Shown piece after piece: positions 26,679-35,399 of a stretch of 64,000 bases of DNA. The stretch comes from Teredinibacter turnerae T7901 (GTDB lineage Bacteria; Pseudomonadota; Gammaproteobacteria; Pseudomonadales; Cellvibrionaceae). The position numbers and the translations under genes are program-made. The notes beneath the pieces were generated by a model, which was not told where the DNA came from, searched no databases, and saw only the letters and a program-made list of their open reading frames with translations. The number at the start of each line of letters is the position of its first letter. Position 1 is the stretch's first letter. The DNA is taken from NCBI RefSeq assembly GCF_000023025.1, contig NC_012997.1:5074501-5138500 (forward strand), in the 5' to 3' direction.

Positions 26679-27413
26679 ATGCTCCAGTTGCACATTTGTA
26701 ATGCGGCGGATTTCACGTCGTTTTCTGAGGATTCATACGCGGATTTTCTCGACCAAGACGAGTGCGCGCGGGTAAGCCGTATGCGTGAACCTGCCGCTGT
26801 ACGCTTTCTCCAGGCGCGGTTTATGTGTAAGCGCTTACTCGCCGACCAGCTTGGCGTTAGCCTTACACAGGTAAACTTCGCATACACGGAAAACGGCAAA
26901 CCTTTCCTGCCAACCGTACCCAACCTGCAGTTCAGCATTTCACACTGTCGCGGTGCGGTGGCAGTGGCTATCGCATCGCACCCCATTGGGGTTGATATAG
27001 AAGACATGGACCGCGGCAGAAAGAACCGGGCATGGGAGTCGCCCGAGCATTTTCTCAACGCTGCCACCGCGACTGCCGTGCACAGCGCTCCATCAGCGGA
27101 CAAAGCACAGGTGTTTACCCTGCTGTGGACGCTGCTGGAAAGCCAGGTGAAATTGCGCGATAGCAGTATTGTTCGCGCTGCTCGCCACTTGCGCATCGCC
27201 CTCGAGCGCGATGCGCAACCCTGGCGGGTACGCACCTCGCAAGACGAACACGGCACTGGGGTGGCCTGGCTCAGCTGGTCACAGGGTGGGCAGGTGGTGT
27301 CGGTCGCCATGGACAGCGCATCCGCTGAAACATACGAAAGCGCGGCTACAGTGGAAATCTATCGTTGGCCAGAACGCGACAAGATGGCCTTAGCTATGTT
27401 GGCTCGGGGTTGA
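26679..27413 (+). CDS. Sfp-type 4'-phosphopantetheinyl transferase
   Basis: 244 residues. Visible signature elements: RFLQARFMCKRLLADQLG, the substrate-CoA region ISHCRGAVAVAIA, the Mg2+ motif GVDIED, and WTLLESQVK with the conserved Glu and Lys. It attaches the phosphopantetheine arm to carrier proteins, usually for siderophore, polyketide or non-ribosomal peptide synthesis. No such cluster lies in this window. Its 3' end overlaps the convergent response-regulator gene by 20 nt. Weak ribosome site. Confidence 0.85.
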   Translation: MLQLHICNAADFTSFSEDSYADFLDQDECARVSRMREPAAVRFLQARFMCKRLLADQLGVSLTQVNFAYTENGKPFLPTVPNLQFSISHCRGAVAVAIASHPIGVDIEDMDRGRKNRAWESPEHFLNAATATAVHSAPSADKAQVFTLLWTLLESQVKLRDSSIVRAARHLRIALERDAQPWRVRTSQDEHGTGVAWLSWSQGGQVVSVAMDSASAETYESAATVEIYRWPERDKMALAMLARG

Positions 27414-27780
27414 ACAGACTAAACAGCGTTTTCAGAAGCTCTTCTTCGTCCAGTGGTTTGGTCATTAGGCCGTCGACACCGCTGGCAACGATTGCTTCGC
27501 GCTCTCCTTGCACCGCGTGCGCCGTGAGCGCCAAAATCGGAATGTCTTTAAGGTGCGGTGTGTTGCGGATCTGCTGGGTGGCTTCTTTGCCATCCATACC
27601 CGGGAGGGAAATATCCATCAAAATCAGGTCAAAGCGAGTATCTTCTAACAGCGCCAGGCCGTCCTCGGCAGTATCCGCGCAAGCCACCTGGTAGCCTTCG
27701 TCTTCGAGAATCCAGGTTACCAGCTGCTGATTGTCGGGGTTGTCTTCAATTACTAGGATTGCTTTGGGGGCTGCAAACAT
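27394..27780 (-). CDS. Stand-alone response regulator (CheY-like receiver)
   Basis: 128 residues, receiver domain only: acidic pair in VIEDNPDN, phospho-acceptor Asp in LILMDISLPGMDG, Thr in ILALTAHA, Lys in MTKPLDEEE. The start is ATG 27780; a GTG at 27810 is possible and neither has a strong ribosome site. It probably relays signals from a hybrid kinase elsewhere. The last 20 bp overlap the transferase gene tail to tail. Confidence 0.87.
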   Translation of the reverse strand: MFAAPKAILVIEDNPDNQQLVTWILEDEGYQVACADTAEDGLALLEDTRFDLILMDISLPGMDGKEATQQIRNTPHLKDIPILALTAHAVQGEREAIVASGVDGLMTKPLDEEELLKTLFSLFNPEPT

Positions 27781-27845
27781 GGCACAAAATACGTCGCTAA
27801 AACCATACACTAATTAAGCATAGAGCAGCATTTGGGATTTCGCTT

Positions 27846-28385
27846 ATGAGCCAGCAACACCTGATCGGCCGTTTATGTCGCGATCTTCCTGCCGGCAAGC
27901 TGGAGTGGATCGGCTTGCGCAGCAAACATAAAGGCGAAATTGTCGAGGTGGACGCCGTGCGGGCAATTGCGGAGCGCGGCCTGGAGGGGGACCACCGCAT
28001 AGCCAAAACTCCCGGCTCCGGGCGGCAGGTCACCTTGATCAGCCGTGAGTTTATTACACAGATTTGCGGTCACCTGGGGCTCAACGAGATTCCGCCAGCA
28101 CTTTTGCGCCGCAATCTGGTGGTTAGCGGCGTTAATCTAAATGCACTGCGCTACCAACAGATTCGGGTAGGTTCGCAGGTTATAATCGAGGCGGGTGCCT
28201 TGTGTCACCCCTGCTCACGAATGGAATCGACATTAGGGAAAGGCGCGGTTGCCGCAATGCTGGGCTACGGTGGGTTATGCGCGAAAATACTGTGTGGAGG
28301 CGAAATTCGTTTGGGCGATTTGGTGCAAAAGATCGACCACCCTTTACCGCAAGCGCCACGTCCGGTACAGCGTAAATTACTCTAA
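27846..28385 (+). CDS. MOSC-domain protein
   Basis: 179 residues with the MOSC pattern: EWIGLRSKHKGEIVEVDAVRAIAERGLEGDHR, RQVTLISREFI, LLRRNLVVSGVNLNAL and the conserved Cys in GALCHPCSRMEST. MOSC domains bind molybdenum cofactor or related sulfur carriers. The window's only visible molybdenum enzyme is the truncated oxidase at its right end, far away. The exact role is unknown. Confidence 0.85.
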   Translation: MSQQHLIGRLCRDLPAGKLEWIGLRSKHKGEIVEVDAVRAIAERGLEGDHRIAKTPGSGRQVTLISREFITQICGHLGLNEIPPALLRRNLVVSGVNLNALRYQQIRVGSQVIIEAGALCHPCSRMESTLGKGAVAAMLGYGGLCAKILCGGEIRLGDLVQKIDHPLPQAPRPVQRKLL

Positions 28386-28415
28386 GTAAGTTTTTTGATA
28401 CGGCTGCTTGTACGG

Positions 28416-28751
28416 TTATTCCGTTTTAGCCGGGGATTCTGCCTTACTGCGAATCAACGTCACTAACCCCTCTACCTGGGCATCATCCAGCATCTTGCCA
28501 AAAGCCGGCATACCTTTCGCTGGCAACCCGGTGCGGATAAGGTTGGCGATTTGCGCATCGGTTTGTGCATGCTTCCATTCTGCGTCTACCAGGCTACCGC
28601 CGAGCCCCTGATTCATGTCAGCACCGTGGCAGGCAATACAATAGGCGTTGTAGATCGATTCAGGGCTGGGTGCTGCAGCGCTGCCAAGCGCACCTGTCGA
28701 CAATGCCAACACGACCCCCAAGCGAAGCGGAATTTTTAACTGTGCGATCAT
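28416..28751 (-). CDS. Small monoheme c-type cytochrome
   Basis: 111 residues. Signal peptide (LGVVLALSTGALGSAAA), one heme motif CIACH at about residues 38-42, and the distal Met region GLPAKGMPAFGKMLDD. It is a class I periplasmic cytochrome, similar to small cytochrome c5/c-555-like proteins. ATG 28751 follows AAGGAG. Convergent with the MOSC gene. Its redox partner is unknown. Confidence 0.85.
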   Translation of the reverse strand: MIAQLKIPLRLGVVLALSTGALGSAAAPSPESIYNAYCIACHGADMNQGLGGSLVDAEWKHAQTDAQIANLIRTGLPAKGMPAFGKMLDDAQVEGLVTLIRSKAESPAKTE

Positions 28752-28896
28752 AAGGACTCCTTGCATTGCTGAGCCAAGAGCATAGCATTAGCCCAGCTCC
28801 CGCTTTTTGACCACGCGCAGGCTAACTCGCCCGCCTGCATAGTTTCCGCGCTCCGCCCACACGGGCTCAGCCATTTACTCTCCAATAGGAGGATTT

Positions 28897-30195
28897 GTGT
28901 CCAAAACCTGTTGTAGCTCCAGTCAAGAAGGCCAGGCCGTGGCCCACGCCAGTGCCAGCGGCGATACGGTATCCTGCCACACGTCCGCCAGCGATCATCA
29001 ATCCCAGGCTAAAGCCAGCACGCAGGATAGCTGTTGTTCCAGCAGTGCATCGGCCAGCAGTCAAAGCACCGCGTCGGCGTCCAGCGCGGCGACCGTCAGC
29101 AGTTGTTGTGGCAGCACCAGTAGTCCTGCAGCGAACAGCACAAAATCTACCTCCAGTTGTTGCGACACGCCCAAGGGCCGCATCGATTACTTGCTCTGGG
29201 GCTCGTTAACGGGCGTGCTGGTCGGCTACGCCAACTACCTGTTCGCTAGCTATCTTGGGGTTGAACACACGGCAAATGCACTGCTCACCATGAGCCATGC
29301 CATCTACGATCTACTCAACACCATGGCATGGGGCCTTGTGCTCGGCGTATTTATGGTTGCGTTGCTCAGCAAGGTTCCGCGAGACCTGGTGATGTCCGTG
29401 CTGGGCACCCACGGCGGGTTCAACGGCATGTTGCGCGCGACCGGCGCCGGTTTACTGCTGGACCTGTGCAGCCACGGTATTTTGATGGTTGGCGCAAAGC
29501 TCTATGAACGCGGTGCCTCCATCGGTCAGGTGATGGCGTTTCTCATTGCCAGCCCCTGGAATTCGTTCTCGCTGACACTCATTCTGATTGCGCTGATCGG
29601 CTTCGGCTGGACCATCGCATTTATTCTGCTGTCGGCAGTCATTGCTATTGCAACCGGCTTGATGTTCGATGCGCTGGTTAAGCGCGGCACCTTGCCTGCC
29701 AACCCCAATTCCACCCCATTGGACGACGATTTCCAATTCTGGCCCGCTGCCCGCACCGCGCTGGCCCAGGGCAATTACACCCGCGCGGGTTGGTGGCAAT
29801 TTGTGAAGGATGGGGTGAGAGAATCCCGCATGGTCATACGCTGGTTGATGTTCGGCATACTGCTGGCAGCGCTGATTCGCACCTTCGTGCCGCCGGATTA
29901 TTTCAGTCAGTACTTTGGCCCAACGGCATTAGGGTTGGCGGTAACTTTGATTGCTGCCACGGTGCTGGAAGTTTGCTCAGAAGGCTCCACCCCGATTGCT
30001 GCCGATATCTTTACCCGCGCCGCTGCACCCGGCAATAGCTTCGGCTTCCTAATGACCGGCGTCAGTACCGATTACACGGAAATTATGGTGCTGAAAGATG
30101 CCACGCGGTCGTGGAAGATTGCGCTGTTTTTGCCCCTGCTCACACTGCCGCAAGTGGTGGTAGTCGCGCTGGTCCTGAATGGGTTCAGTAGCTAG
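28897..30195 (+). CDS. SO_0444-type Cu/Zn efflux permease with Cys-rich tail
   Basis: 432 residues; starts at GTG 28897 after AGGAGGATTT. Residues 1-90 are Ser-rich and contain nine Cys, eight as CC pairs (5-6, 46-47, 70-71, 88-89), probably a cytoplasmic metal-binding tail. From about residue 97 there are eight or so membrane helices of the permease family DUF318/YraQ, with GAGLLLDLCSHGILMVGAKLYERGAS and VLEVCSEGSTPIAADI holding conserved polar residues. The family is annotated as Cu/Zn efflux in Shewanella; metal identity is inferred. A strong hairpin follows. Confidence 0.8.
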   Translation: MSKTCCSSSQEGQAVAHASASGDTVSCHTSASDHQSQAKASTQDSCCSSSASASSQSTASASSAATVSSCCGSTSSPAANSTKSTSSCCDTPKGRIDYLLWGSLTGVLVGYANYLFASYLGVEHTANALLTMSHAIYDLLNTMAWGLVLGVFMVALLSKVPRDLVMSVLGTHGGFNGMLRATGAGLLLDLCSHGILMVGAKLYERGASIGQVMAFLIASPWNSFSLTLILIALIGFGWTIAFILLSAVIAIATGLMFDALVKRGTLPANPNSTPLDDDFQFWPAARTALAQGNYTRAGWWQFVKDGVRESRMVIRWLMFGILLAALIRTFVPPDYFSQYFGPTALGLAVTLIAATVLEVCSEGSTPIAADIFTRAAAPGNSFGFLMTGVSTDYTEIMVLKDATRSWKIALFLPLLTLPQVVVVALVLNGFSS

Positions 30196-30196
30196 C

Positions 30197-30226
30197 GCAA
30201 CGGGTCGCTCTGCGCGACCGCGTTGC
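30197..30226 (+). terminator. Strong hairpin after the Cu/Zn permease
   Basis: GCAACG-GGTCGC-TCTGC-GCGACC-(G)CGTTGC gives twelve pairs with one bulge directly after the stop codon, but a poor T-tract. It may serve the convergent OMP gene as well. Confidence 0.55.
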
Positions 30227-30283
30227 TGTACTTTAAGGAGGCCGAAGGGATAAGGCCTGAGGACGCTTCGACCTGGGTAGAGG

Positions 30284-30820
30284 TTAGAAAGTGTAGGTAA
30301 CGCCCACAGAGACCATCGACAGGTCGTCGGTATCTTGCAGATCGAAGTATTCGTATTCGCCACGGAAGGTGAAATCCAGCAGGCTGGCTTTTGCGCCTAT
30401 GCCGTAGGAAGGGCTGGTATCGGATTCGTTGTAATCCTGATCGCCGATCACACTATCCACGTCGGTATTGGCATAACCGTATTTTACAAACACACCAGCC
30501 AGGCCGAAGTTCATACCCACCAGACCATAGGCATCGATGGAGGTGAGCTCAGATTTGGCCACATTATTTTCGAACTCGCCATAACTGCGATAATCCGCTT
30601 CCACCGCGAGGTCCAGAAACGGCAGCAGCCCGAAGTTGTAGCCAACCAACACTTTGTAGCTGGAGGCTTCTTCGCTCAGATCGTAGTCTGTATCTTTGGT
30701 ATCCAACGAAGCGCGACCAATACTTCCGCCAATATAGATTCCGGATTCACCCCCGGCGAAGGACTGCGTGCTGGCCAGGCCTATTACAAGCGCCAGCGCG
30801 GATTTGGTAAAAAGTTTCAT
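30284..30820 (-). CDS. Small outer-membrane beta-barrel protein
   Basis: 178 residues. Signal peptide (LALVIGLASTQSFA), then alternating hydrophobic strands with aromatic girdles (SYKVLVGYNFGLLPFLDLAVEA, YGLVGMNFGLAGVFVKYGYA) and a C-terminal Phe (VSVGVTYTF) needed for Bam insertion. About eight strands are expected (OmpA/OmpW-like size). Acidic residues are abundant in loops. Ribosome site AAGGAGA. Function unknown. Confidence 0.82.
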   Translation of the reverse strand: MKLFTKSALALVIGLASTQSFAGGESGIYIGGSIGRASLDTKDTDYDLSEEASSYKVLVGYNFGLLPFLDLAVEADYRSYGEFENNVAKSELTSIDAYGLVGMNFGLAGVFVKYGYANTDVDSVIGDQDYNESDTSPSYGIGAKASLLDFTFRGEYEYFDLQDTDDLSMVSVGVTYTF

Positions 30821-30911
30821 GGTTGATCTCCTTGTTTATTCGGGCGATACCCGCCGATTTTTTTGCGGCGGTATGTTAGCACTTTATAGTCAGGGAACTA
30901 TGAACCCTGCC

Positions 30912-33341
30912 TTAACGGCGACAATTGCGTCGGGCAATTAAGCACAGCGCAAGCCACAGCCAGGGTAGGCCCCAGGCACCGCCGCCACCGCTGCTGGTTT
31001 GTGCTCGGCCATCTTCATCTGTTCCACCGTCGGTGAGGTTAGGCGGCAACGCCGCATCGCATTCTGGCAGTGTTGTTCGCGCTGGCAGGTCCACTTGCAA
31101 CCAAACGCAGTCACTCGTGAGTATTGCGTTGTCGGATGCCAGACTGAGTACTGACCGGCCCGCAGCCGCATCCACCGGCAATTCAAGCGTTTGTGGTTTG
31201 CCTGTGCCCGCATCCCAGCGGAGGGTCCCTTGCTGTTGTCCCGCCAGTTCTGGCTGCAGTGTCCACCGCATTTCCAATGCACTACTGATGTCGCCCTGCC
31301 GGGCGACGACCACGCGCGTTGTCTGTTGTAGATCCGGCACACGTATCGCTGTCTCCAGCAGTTGCAAAGTCGGTGCACTTGCTGAGTTGTGGGGGTGAAT
31401 ACGCAAACTGTTGCGTACCCCAAGTCGTCCCTGGCCTTGCGGCGACACCAGTGTAAGCAGCAGTGGCCCATGGTCGGCGGCGTTGTCCGGCAAGGTCAGG
31501 GTGACGGTCTTATCGCTGAAATCGCGGTGCGGCCAGGTGAGGGTGGATTCCGATAAAGTCGCACCGGTGGCGCCATCGCCCAGTGTTTTCAGTAAAAGTT
31601 TCACGCTCAGATCGCCGCCCGAGCCATGGTAGCGCGAAATACTGACAGGAACAGCGCTTCCCGGATTCACCCAGATGTCCTCTGCATTAAATTCCAGTAC
31701 ACCGCCGCTTGGTTCTGGTGGACGCTGCTCCCGCAGTAAAAACAGGCCGCCACTGATGTCGCTGACCGCGAGGGTGCCGGATGGCAAAAACGGATAAACG
31801 CCCCAGGCACCGTCGAAGCCAGCCATGCTGCTTGCGGGGTAGGTATCAAAATACCCGCTGCGAACCGGAGTTTGCGGTGTGCTGAAATCGACCACCGTCA
31901 GCCCCGCCATGTAGTTAGACATGTAATAGCGGTTGCCACGCGCGTAACCGTTGTGGTCGATGGCGCTGGTCGGGCCTTGCCAGAGCGAGAGCAATTGCGG
32001 CGCCCCCACATCCTGCATATGGTAGAGGCGCAGCGTCGTGTGCAATCCGTGTTGCAGTTCGTCCAACTCGTCCTGTACAAACAACAGCTGACCGTCTTCG
32101 CTCCACCAGCCGGAATGCACGTAAGCCATGTCGCTGTACTGGGTACGGGACAATAACGCGGGCGCACTGCCGGGAGTGAGATCCCACACATCGAAACTGT
32201 CTTCATTGAAATCGGCCATCAGCTCGCAGTGCACACCGTCACCGCATTGACTCGCAGCACGGGCATCGTCAATCGCCACCGGTGCGGCGTCGTGCATATA
32301 GCCTGTGTCGCTCACCGTGCTGAGCGAAGGCGCGAGAGGCGAAGCCAGGTTGTAAACGCGGAAATTACCGCGATTTTTGTCCGCACCCGCAATCAGTAGC
32401 TGACCGCCTACAACAGATTCCGCCGTACCGTAGGCGAAGTTCGCGTTAAGTAAGCCAACATTGTGGGCGGTGCTAAAGTCAGCGTTCTCCGCCAGGGTGA
32501 CAGTCCCGTTTGGTAAACGACTCAAATCAATAACCGCAAGCCCCGCCGAAGTCTCCGTCGTGATATAAGCCACGGCGCGCCAACGAGTATTCGCGGCGTC
32601 CCAGTATTGATACACCTTTACGTCGCGCCACACCGAATCCGGACCGTTGTAGCGGCTGACGACCTGAGGCGCTTCCGGCTCAGTCACATCAATGATCGCG
32701 GCGCCATTGTTCAGGCCGATAATCACGTACTCCCGCAAACTGTTCAGATCCACATAACCCCAGATATCGTTGGCCGCCGTCGCACCAAGCGTTGCTAAAC
32801 TCAGGTGGCTGAGCAGATCGATACCAGCGCAGACAAAACTGCCCGCGCTGCCATTGGTGCAGGCCGCAGGCCCGTGATCCATGGCAGACACCGAAAGTTT
32901 TTGCCGAAGCTGATGCACATCCGAACGCGCTATGGTTTTTCCCTTGCGGTCGACGATCACCTGGAAGCCGAGATTCTCGAAGTGCTCGCGGTACTCGGGC
33001 GGTACGCCCTGAAGTTGTGAGCGAGTGCGCTGCACGTCGCGCTGCGTAAAATGGGTGATGGTGTCGTAACCGGCGGTGACGTCCGCGCTCAGTAGCAGGA
33101 TCAGGTTATCTAACCCCTGCAGGTCATACTCACCGGCCGCAACTTTGATGCTGTCAAATTTGCCCGCTTGGTGCACCGCGTAGGCAATTGTGCGGCACGG
33201 GCGAAACATATTGCTGCAGTTGCCTTTGTCCGCGCCCGCACCGGAAACATAACGCGGCCTACTATCATCCGCGAATGCCGCTGATATACCGACCAACAGC
33301 AGCGATATTGCTACGAATCCTTGTATTGTTTTGCTCGTCAT
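30912..33341 (-). CDS. Secreted LVIVD-repeat (choice-of-anchor B) protein with GlyGly-CTERM-like tail
   Basis: 809 residues. A signal peptide (FVAISLLLVGISAAFA) is followed by a Cys-containing segment resembling the start of parallel beta-helix proteins (GNCSNMFRPCRTIAYAV), then a beta-propeller of LVIVD-type repeats (YVIIGLNNGAAIIDVTEPEA, WGVYPFLPSGTLAVSD and others), a beta-sandwich-like region, and a C-terminus GGGGAWGLPWLWLALCLI plus Arg-rich end, like a GlyGly-CTERM rhombosortase signal. It is transcribed away from mbnP with only 87 bp between starts, hinting at shared regulation. Substrate unknown. Confidence 0.75.
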   Translation of the reverse strand: MTSKTIQGFVAISLLLVGISAAFADDSRPRYVSGAGADKGNCSNMFRPCRTIAYAVHQAGKFDSIKVAAGEYDLQGLDNLILLLSADVTAGYDTITHFTQRDVQRTRSQLQGVPPEYREHFENLGFQVIVDRKGKTIARSDVHQLRQKLSVSAMDHGPAACTNGSAGSFVCAGIDLLSHLSLATLGATAANDIWGYVDLNSLREYVIIGLNNGAAIIDVTEPEAPQVVSRYNGPDSVWRDVKVYQYWDAANTRWRAVAYITTETSAGLAVIDLSRLPNGTVTLAENADFSTAHNVGLLNANFAYGTAESVVGGQLLIAGADKNRGNFRVYNLASPLAPSLSTVSDTGYMHDAAPVAIDDARAASQCGDGVHCELMADFNEDSFDVWDLTPGSAPALLSRTQYSDMAYVHSGWWSEDGQLLFVQDELDELQHGLHTTLRLYHMQDVGAPQLLSLWQGPTSAIDHNGYARGNRYYMSNYMAGLTVVDFSTPQTPVRSGYFDTYPASSMAGFDGAWGVYPFLPSGTLAVSDISGGLFLLREQRPPEPSGGVLEFNAEDIWVNPGSAVPVSISRYHGSGGDLSVKLLLKTLGDGATGATLSESTLTWPHRDFSDKTVTLTLPDNAADHGPLLLTLVSPQGQGRLGVRNSLRIHPHNSASAPTLQLLETAIRVPDLQQTTRVVVARQGDISSALEMRWTLQPELAGQQQGTLRWDAGTGKPQTLELPVDAAAGRSVLSLASDNAILTSDCVWLQVDLPARTTLPECDAALPPNLTDGGTDEDGRAQTSSGGGGAWGLPWLWLALCLIARRNCRR

Positions 33342-33403
33342 GTTGGATTTTTCCAAGCTATGAATGAAAATAGTGAAAGGTGAACTATAAAACCGATGGT
33401 AGC

Positions 33404-33447
33404 TAAGTGGTGTTGAAACAGGTAATAAGTGGTGTTTAAACAGGTAA
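33404..33447. repeat. 22-bp tandem duplication over the mbnP start region
   Basis: Two adjacent 22-bp copies (33404-33425 and 33426-33447) differ at one base. Each contains GTGGTG and AGGTAA, so the ribosome site and start-codon region of mbnP are duplicated; copy 1 supplies AGGTAA and copy 2 the GTG at 33429. Confidence 0.85.
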
Positions 33448-34217
33448 AGAGTTGTAAAAGCGCGATCCTGCTCGCATTGGGAATCGCGCTGAACGGTTGT
33501 GCGCCGCAAGAGCAGGCGACACAACTGCGGTTTGAATTACAGGCGCCGACCGGTGCGCGCATCGATCTGGGGTTTTATTTGTCCGCTATTGAGCTGCGCG
33601 GGGATGACGGACAATGGCTACCGCTACACCTGTCGGGCAAGCAACCAGTGGCATTGGTACACCTCACAGATCAAGCGACCCAGCAGATGGTATCCGGTCA
33701 GTTATCCACCGACGGCGGAGATTACCGCGGCCTGCGCTTTACCGTCGGTGTGCCCGAGGCGCTCAACCATGCCAACCCCCTAACCGCTGCATTTCCACTG
33801 AATGACAGCGGTATGTTCTGGAGCTGGCAGCAGGGTTACAAGTTCTTGCGTATTGATGCCGCAGGGAGCAACAAATGGGCGTTGCACGTCGGCAGCACGG
33901 GTTGCCAGTCGCCATCTGCCATACGCCCACCTGCATCACCCTGCGCACAGTCGAACCGAGTGACAATTACACTTCCCGACTACAACCCCTCCAGCGATCA
34001 TATTGCTGTGGATATCCGCGCGCTCGCCGCACTTGTGGACAAGCACGCGTCGAGCAGCCCTGAGCCAATAAACAGCCCTGAGCCTGTGGATTGTTCAATG
34101 CATTACGCGATGCAGCCGGTGTGTCGGGCCATGTTTGACACCATCGGGCTCAATGCCGACACCGGTGAATGCCACACAGACTGCACTTCCCAACAGCTTT
34201 TCCACAGGATTCACTAG
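33429..34217 (+). CDS. mbnP: MbnP-type copper-binding lipoprotein
   Basis: 262 residues. N-terminal lipobox (ALNGC), then an MbnP fold: RIDLGFYLSAIELRG, a Trp-containing segment GMFWSWQQGYKFLRID, LHVGSTGCQ, and VTITLPDY with a His/Cys-rich end. Family knowledge: in methanotrophs MbnP binds copper after its partner MbnH oxidises a Trp to kynurenine. The start is GTG 33429 (or the adjacent 33432) with AGGTAA upstream. Its stop abuts the mbnH start. No methanobactin genes are close, so general copper handling is likelier. Confidence 0.85.
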   Translation: MVFKQVKSCKSAILLALGIALNGCAPQEQATQLRFELQAPTGARIDLGFYLSAIELRGDDGQWLPLHLSGKQPVALVHLTDQATQQMVSGQLSTDGGDYRGLRFTVGVPEALNHANPLTAAFPLNDSGMFWSWQQGYKFLRIDAAGSNKWALHVGSTGCQSPSAIRPPASPCAQSNRVTITLPDYNPSSDHIAVDIRALAALVDKHASSSPEPINSPEPVDCSMHYAMQPVCRAMFDTIGLNADTGECHTDCTSQQLFHRIH

Positions 34218-35399
34218 GTGTTTGCACATAAACTGTGGATCGTCCGTTGGCTGGCAATAGCTGTCGGCATCGTGTGTGCGGGCTGTGGACAAAAATCCAC
34301 GCCCTGGGCATGGCAACTGCCACCAGGATTCAGTCCGCCGCCGGTTCCTGTGGACAACCCCATGACTGTCGAAAAAGTCACCCTGGGAGAAAAGCTGTTT
34401 TTCGATACCCGTGTGAGTGGAAATAATCAACAGGCCTGCGCCAGTTGTCACCACCCCCAGTTTGCATTTGCGGAACCATTCGCAACCTCCACTGGCAGCA
34501 CGGGCGAACGGCACTTTCGCAATGCCCTCAGCCTCACCAATGTCGCCTACAACGCGACTTTTACCTGGGCGCACCCGAACCTCACATCACTTGAACGACA
34601 GATAATCATACCGTTGTACAACGAGAAACCGGTCGAAATGGGGCTCACCCACAATGAGCACCGGGTCATCCAGCGTCTGACAGAAGACACAGCCTATCCA
34701 CAGCTTTTTGCAACTGCCTTTCCCCAGACTTTTCCACAGCTTAATAAAGACGTTATAACTGTTGATAACATTGTGAAGGCACTGGCCAGTTACGTGCGCA
34801 GCCTCACCGCGTTCGATTCAAAATTCGACCGTTACGCGTACTATGGCGAGGATATTTTCACCGAGCAGGAAATTCGCGGCTTAAACCTGTTTATGTCGGA
34901 ACGATTAGAATGTAAACATTGCCACGGCGGATTTAACTTCAGCCAGTCGACGGTTCACGAGGGTGGCAGCACAACGGTGCGGGGGTTCCACAATACGGGG
35001 CTCTATGCCGAGCAGACAGCGCTGGAATTCGATCGCGGTGCGTTCGACGTGACCGGAGACGAAATGGACAAGGGGCTTTTTCGACCGCCAACGCTGCGCA
35101 ATATTGCCCTGACAGCACCTTACATGCACGACGGAAGCATCGAAACGCTGGCCGAGGTTATTGATTTTTATGCGGCGGGCGGCAGAAATACCCCGACGGG
35201 TAATTTCCCCGGCGACGGGCGCCAGCACCGCAATAAGAGCCTTTTTGTGCACGGATTCGGTATATCTGCCGACGAGAAGAACGACCTGATTGCGTTTTTA
35301 AACACGCTCACTGATCGCAGTCTGCTCCCATCACAATCCGAGCCGAAGAGCGAAAGCACACTGCCCGCGGGTGAAAGCCCGGCAGATAATCGGCGCTAG
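34218..35399 (+). CDS. mbnH: MbnH-type di-heme enzyme (bacterial cytochrome c peroxidase family)
   Basis: 393 residues; the lipobox VCAGC suggests a lipoprotein. Heme sites are C74-A-S-C77-H78 and C232-K-H-C235-H236; the PPPVPVDNPMT, LGEKLFFDTRVS and PYMHDGS motifs are those of MbnH/MauG-like enzymes. It should form high-valent iron and oxidise a Trp in MbnP. GTG 34218 follows the mbnP stop without a gap. The 3' end overlaps the convergent uvrD gene by 4 bp. Confidence 0.88.
   Translation: MFAHKLWIVRWLAIAVGIVCAGCGQKSTPWAWQLPPGFSPPPVPVDNPMTVEKVTLGEKLFFDTRVSGNNQQACASCHHPQFAFAEPFATSTGSTGERHFRNALSLTNVAYNATFTWAHPNLTSLERQIIIPLYNEKPVEMGLTHNEHRVIQRLTEDTAYPQLFATAFPQTFPQLNKDVITVDNIVKALASYVRSLTAFDSKFDRYAYYGEDIFTEQEIRGLNLFMSERLECKHCHGGFNFSQSTVHEGGSTTVRGFHNTGLYAEQTALEFDRGAFDVTGDEMDKGLFRPPTLRNIALTAPYMHDGSIETLAEVIDFYAAGGRNTPTGNFPGDGRQHRNKSLFVHGFGISADEKNDLIAFLNTLTDRSLLPSQSEPKSESTLPAGESPADNRR

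Noticed and set aside
26585-27310. 241-codon minus-strand frame opposite the phosphopantetheinyl transferase
   Set aside because: The plus strand encodes clear Sfp motifs; the minus frame is Arg/Ser-rich with no domain.
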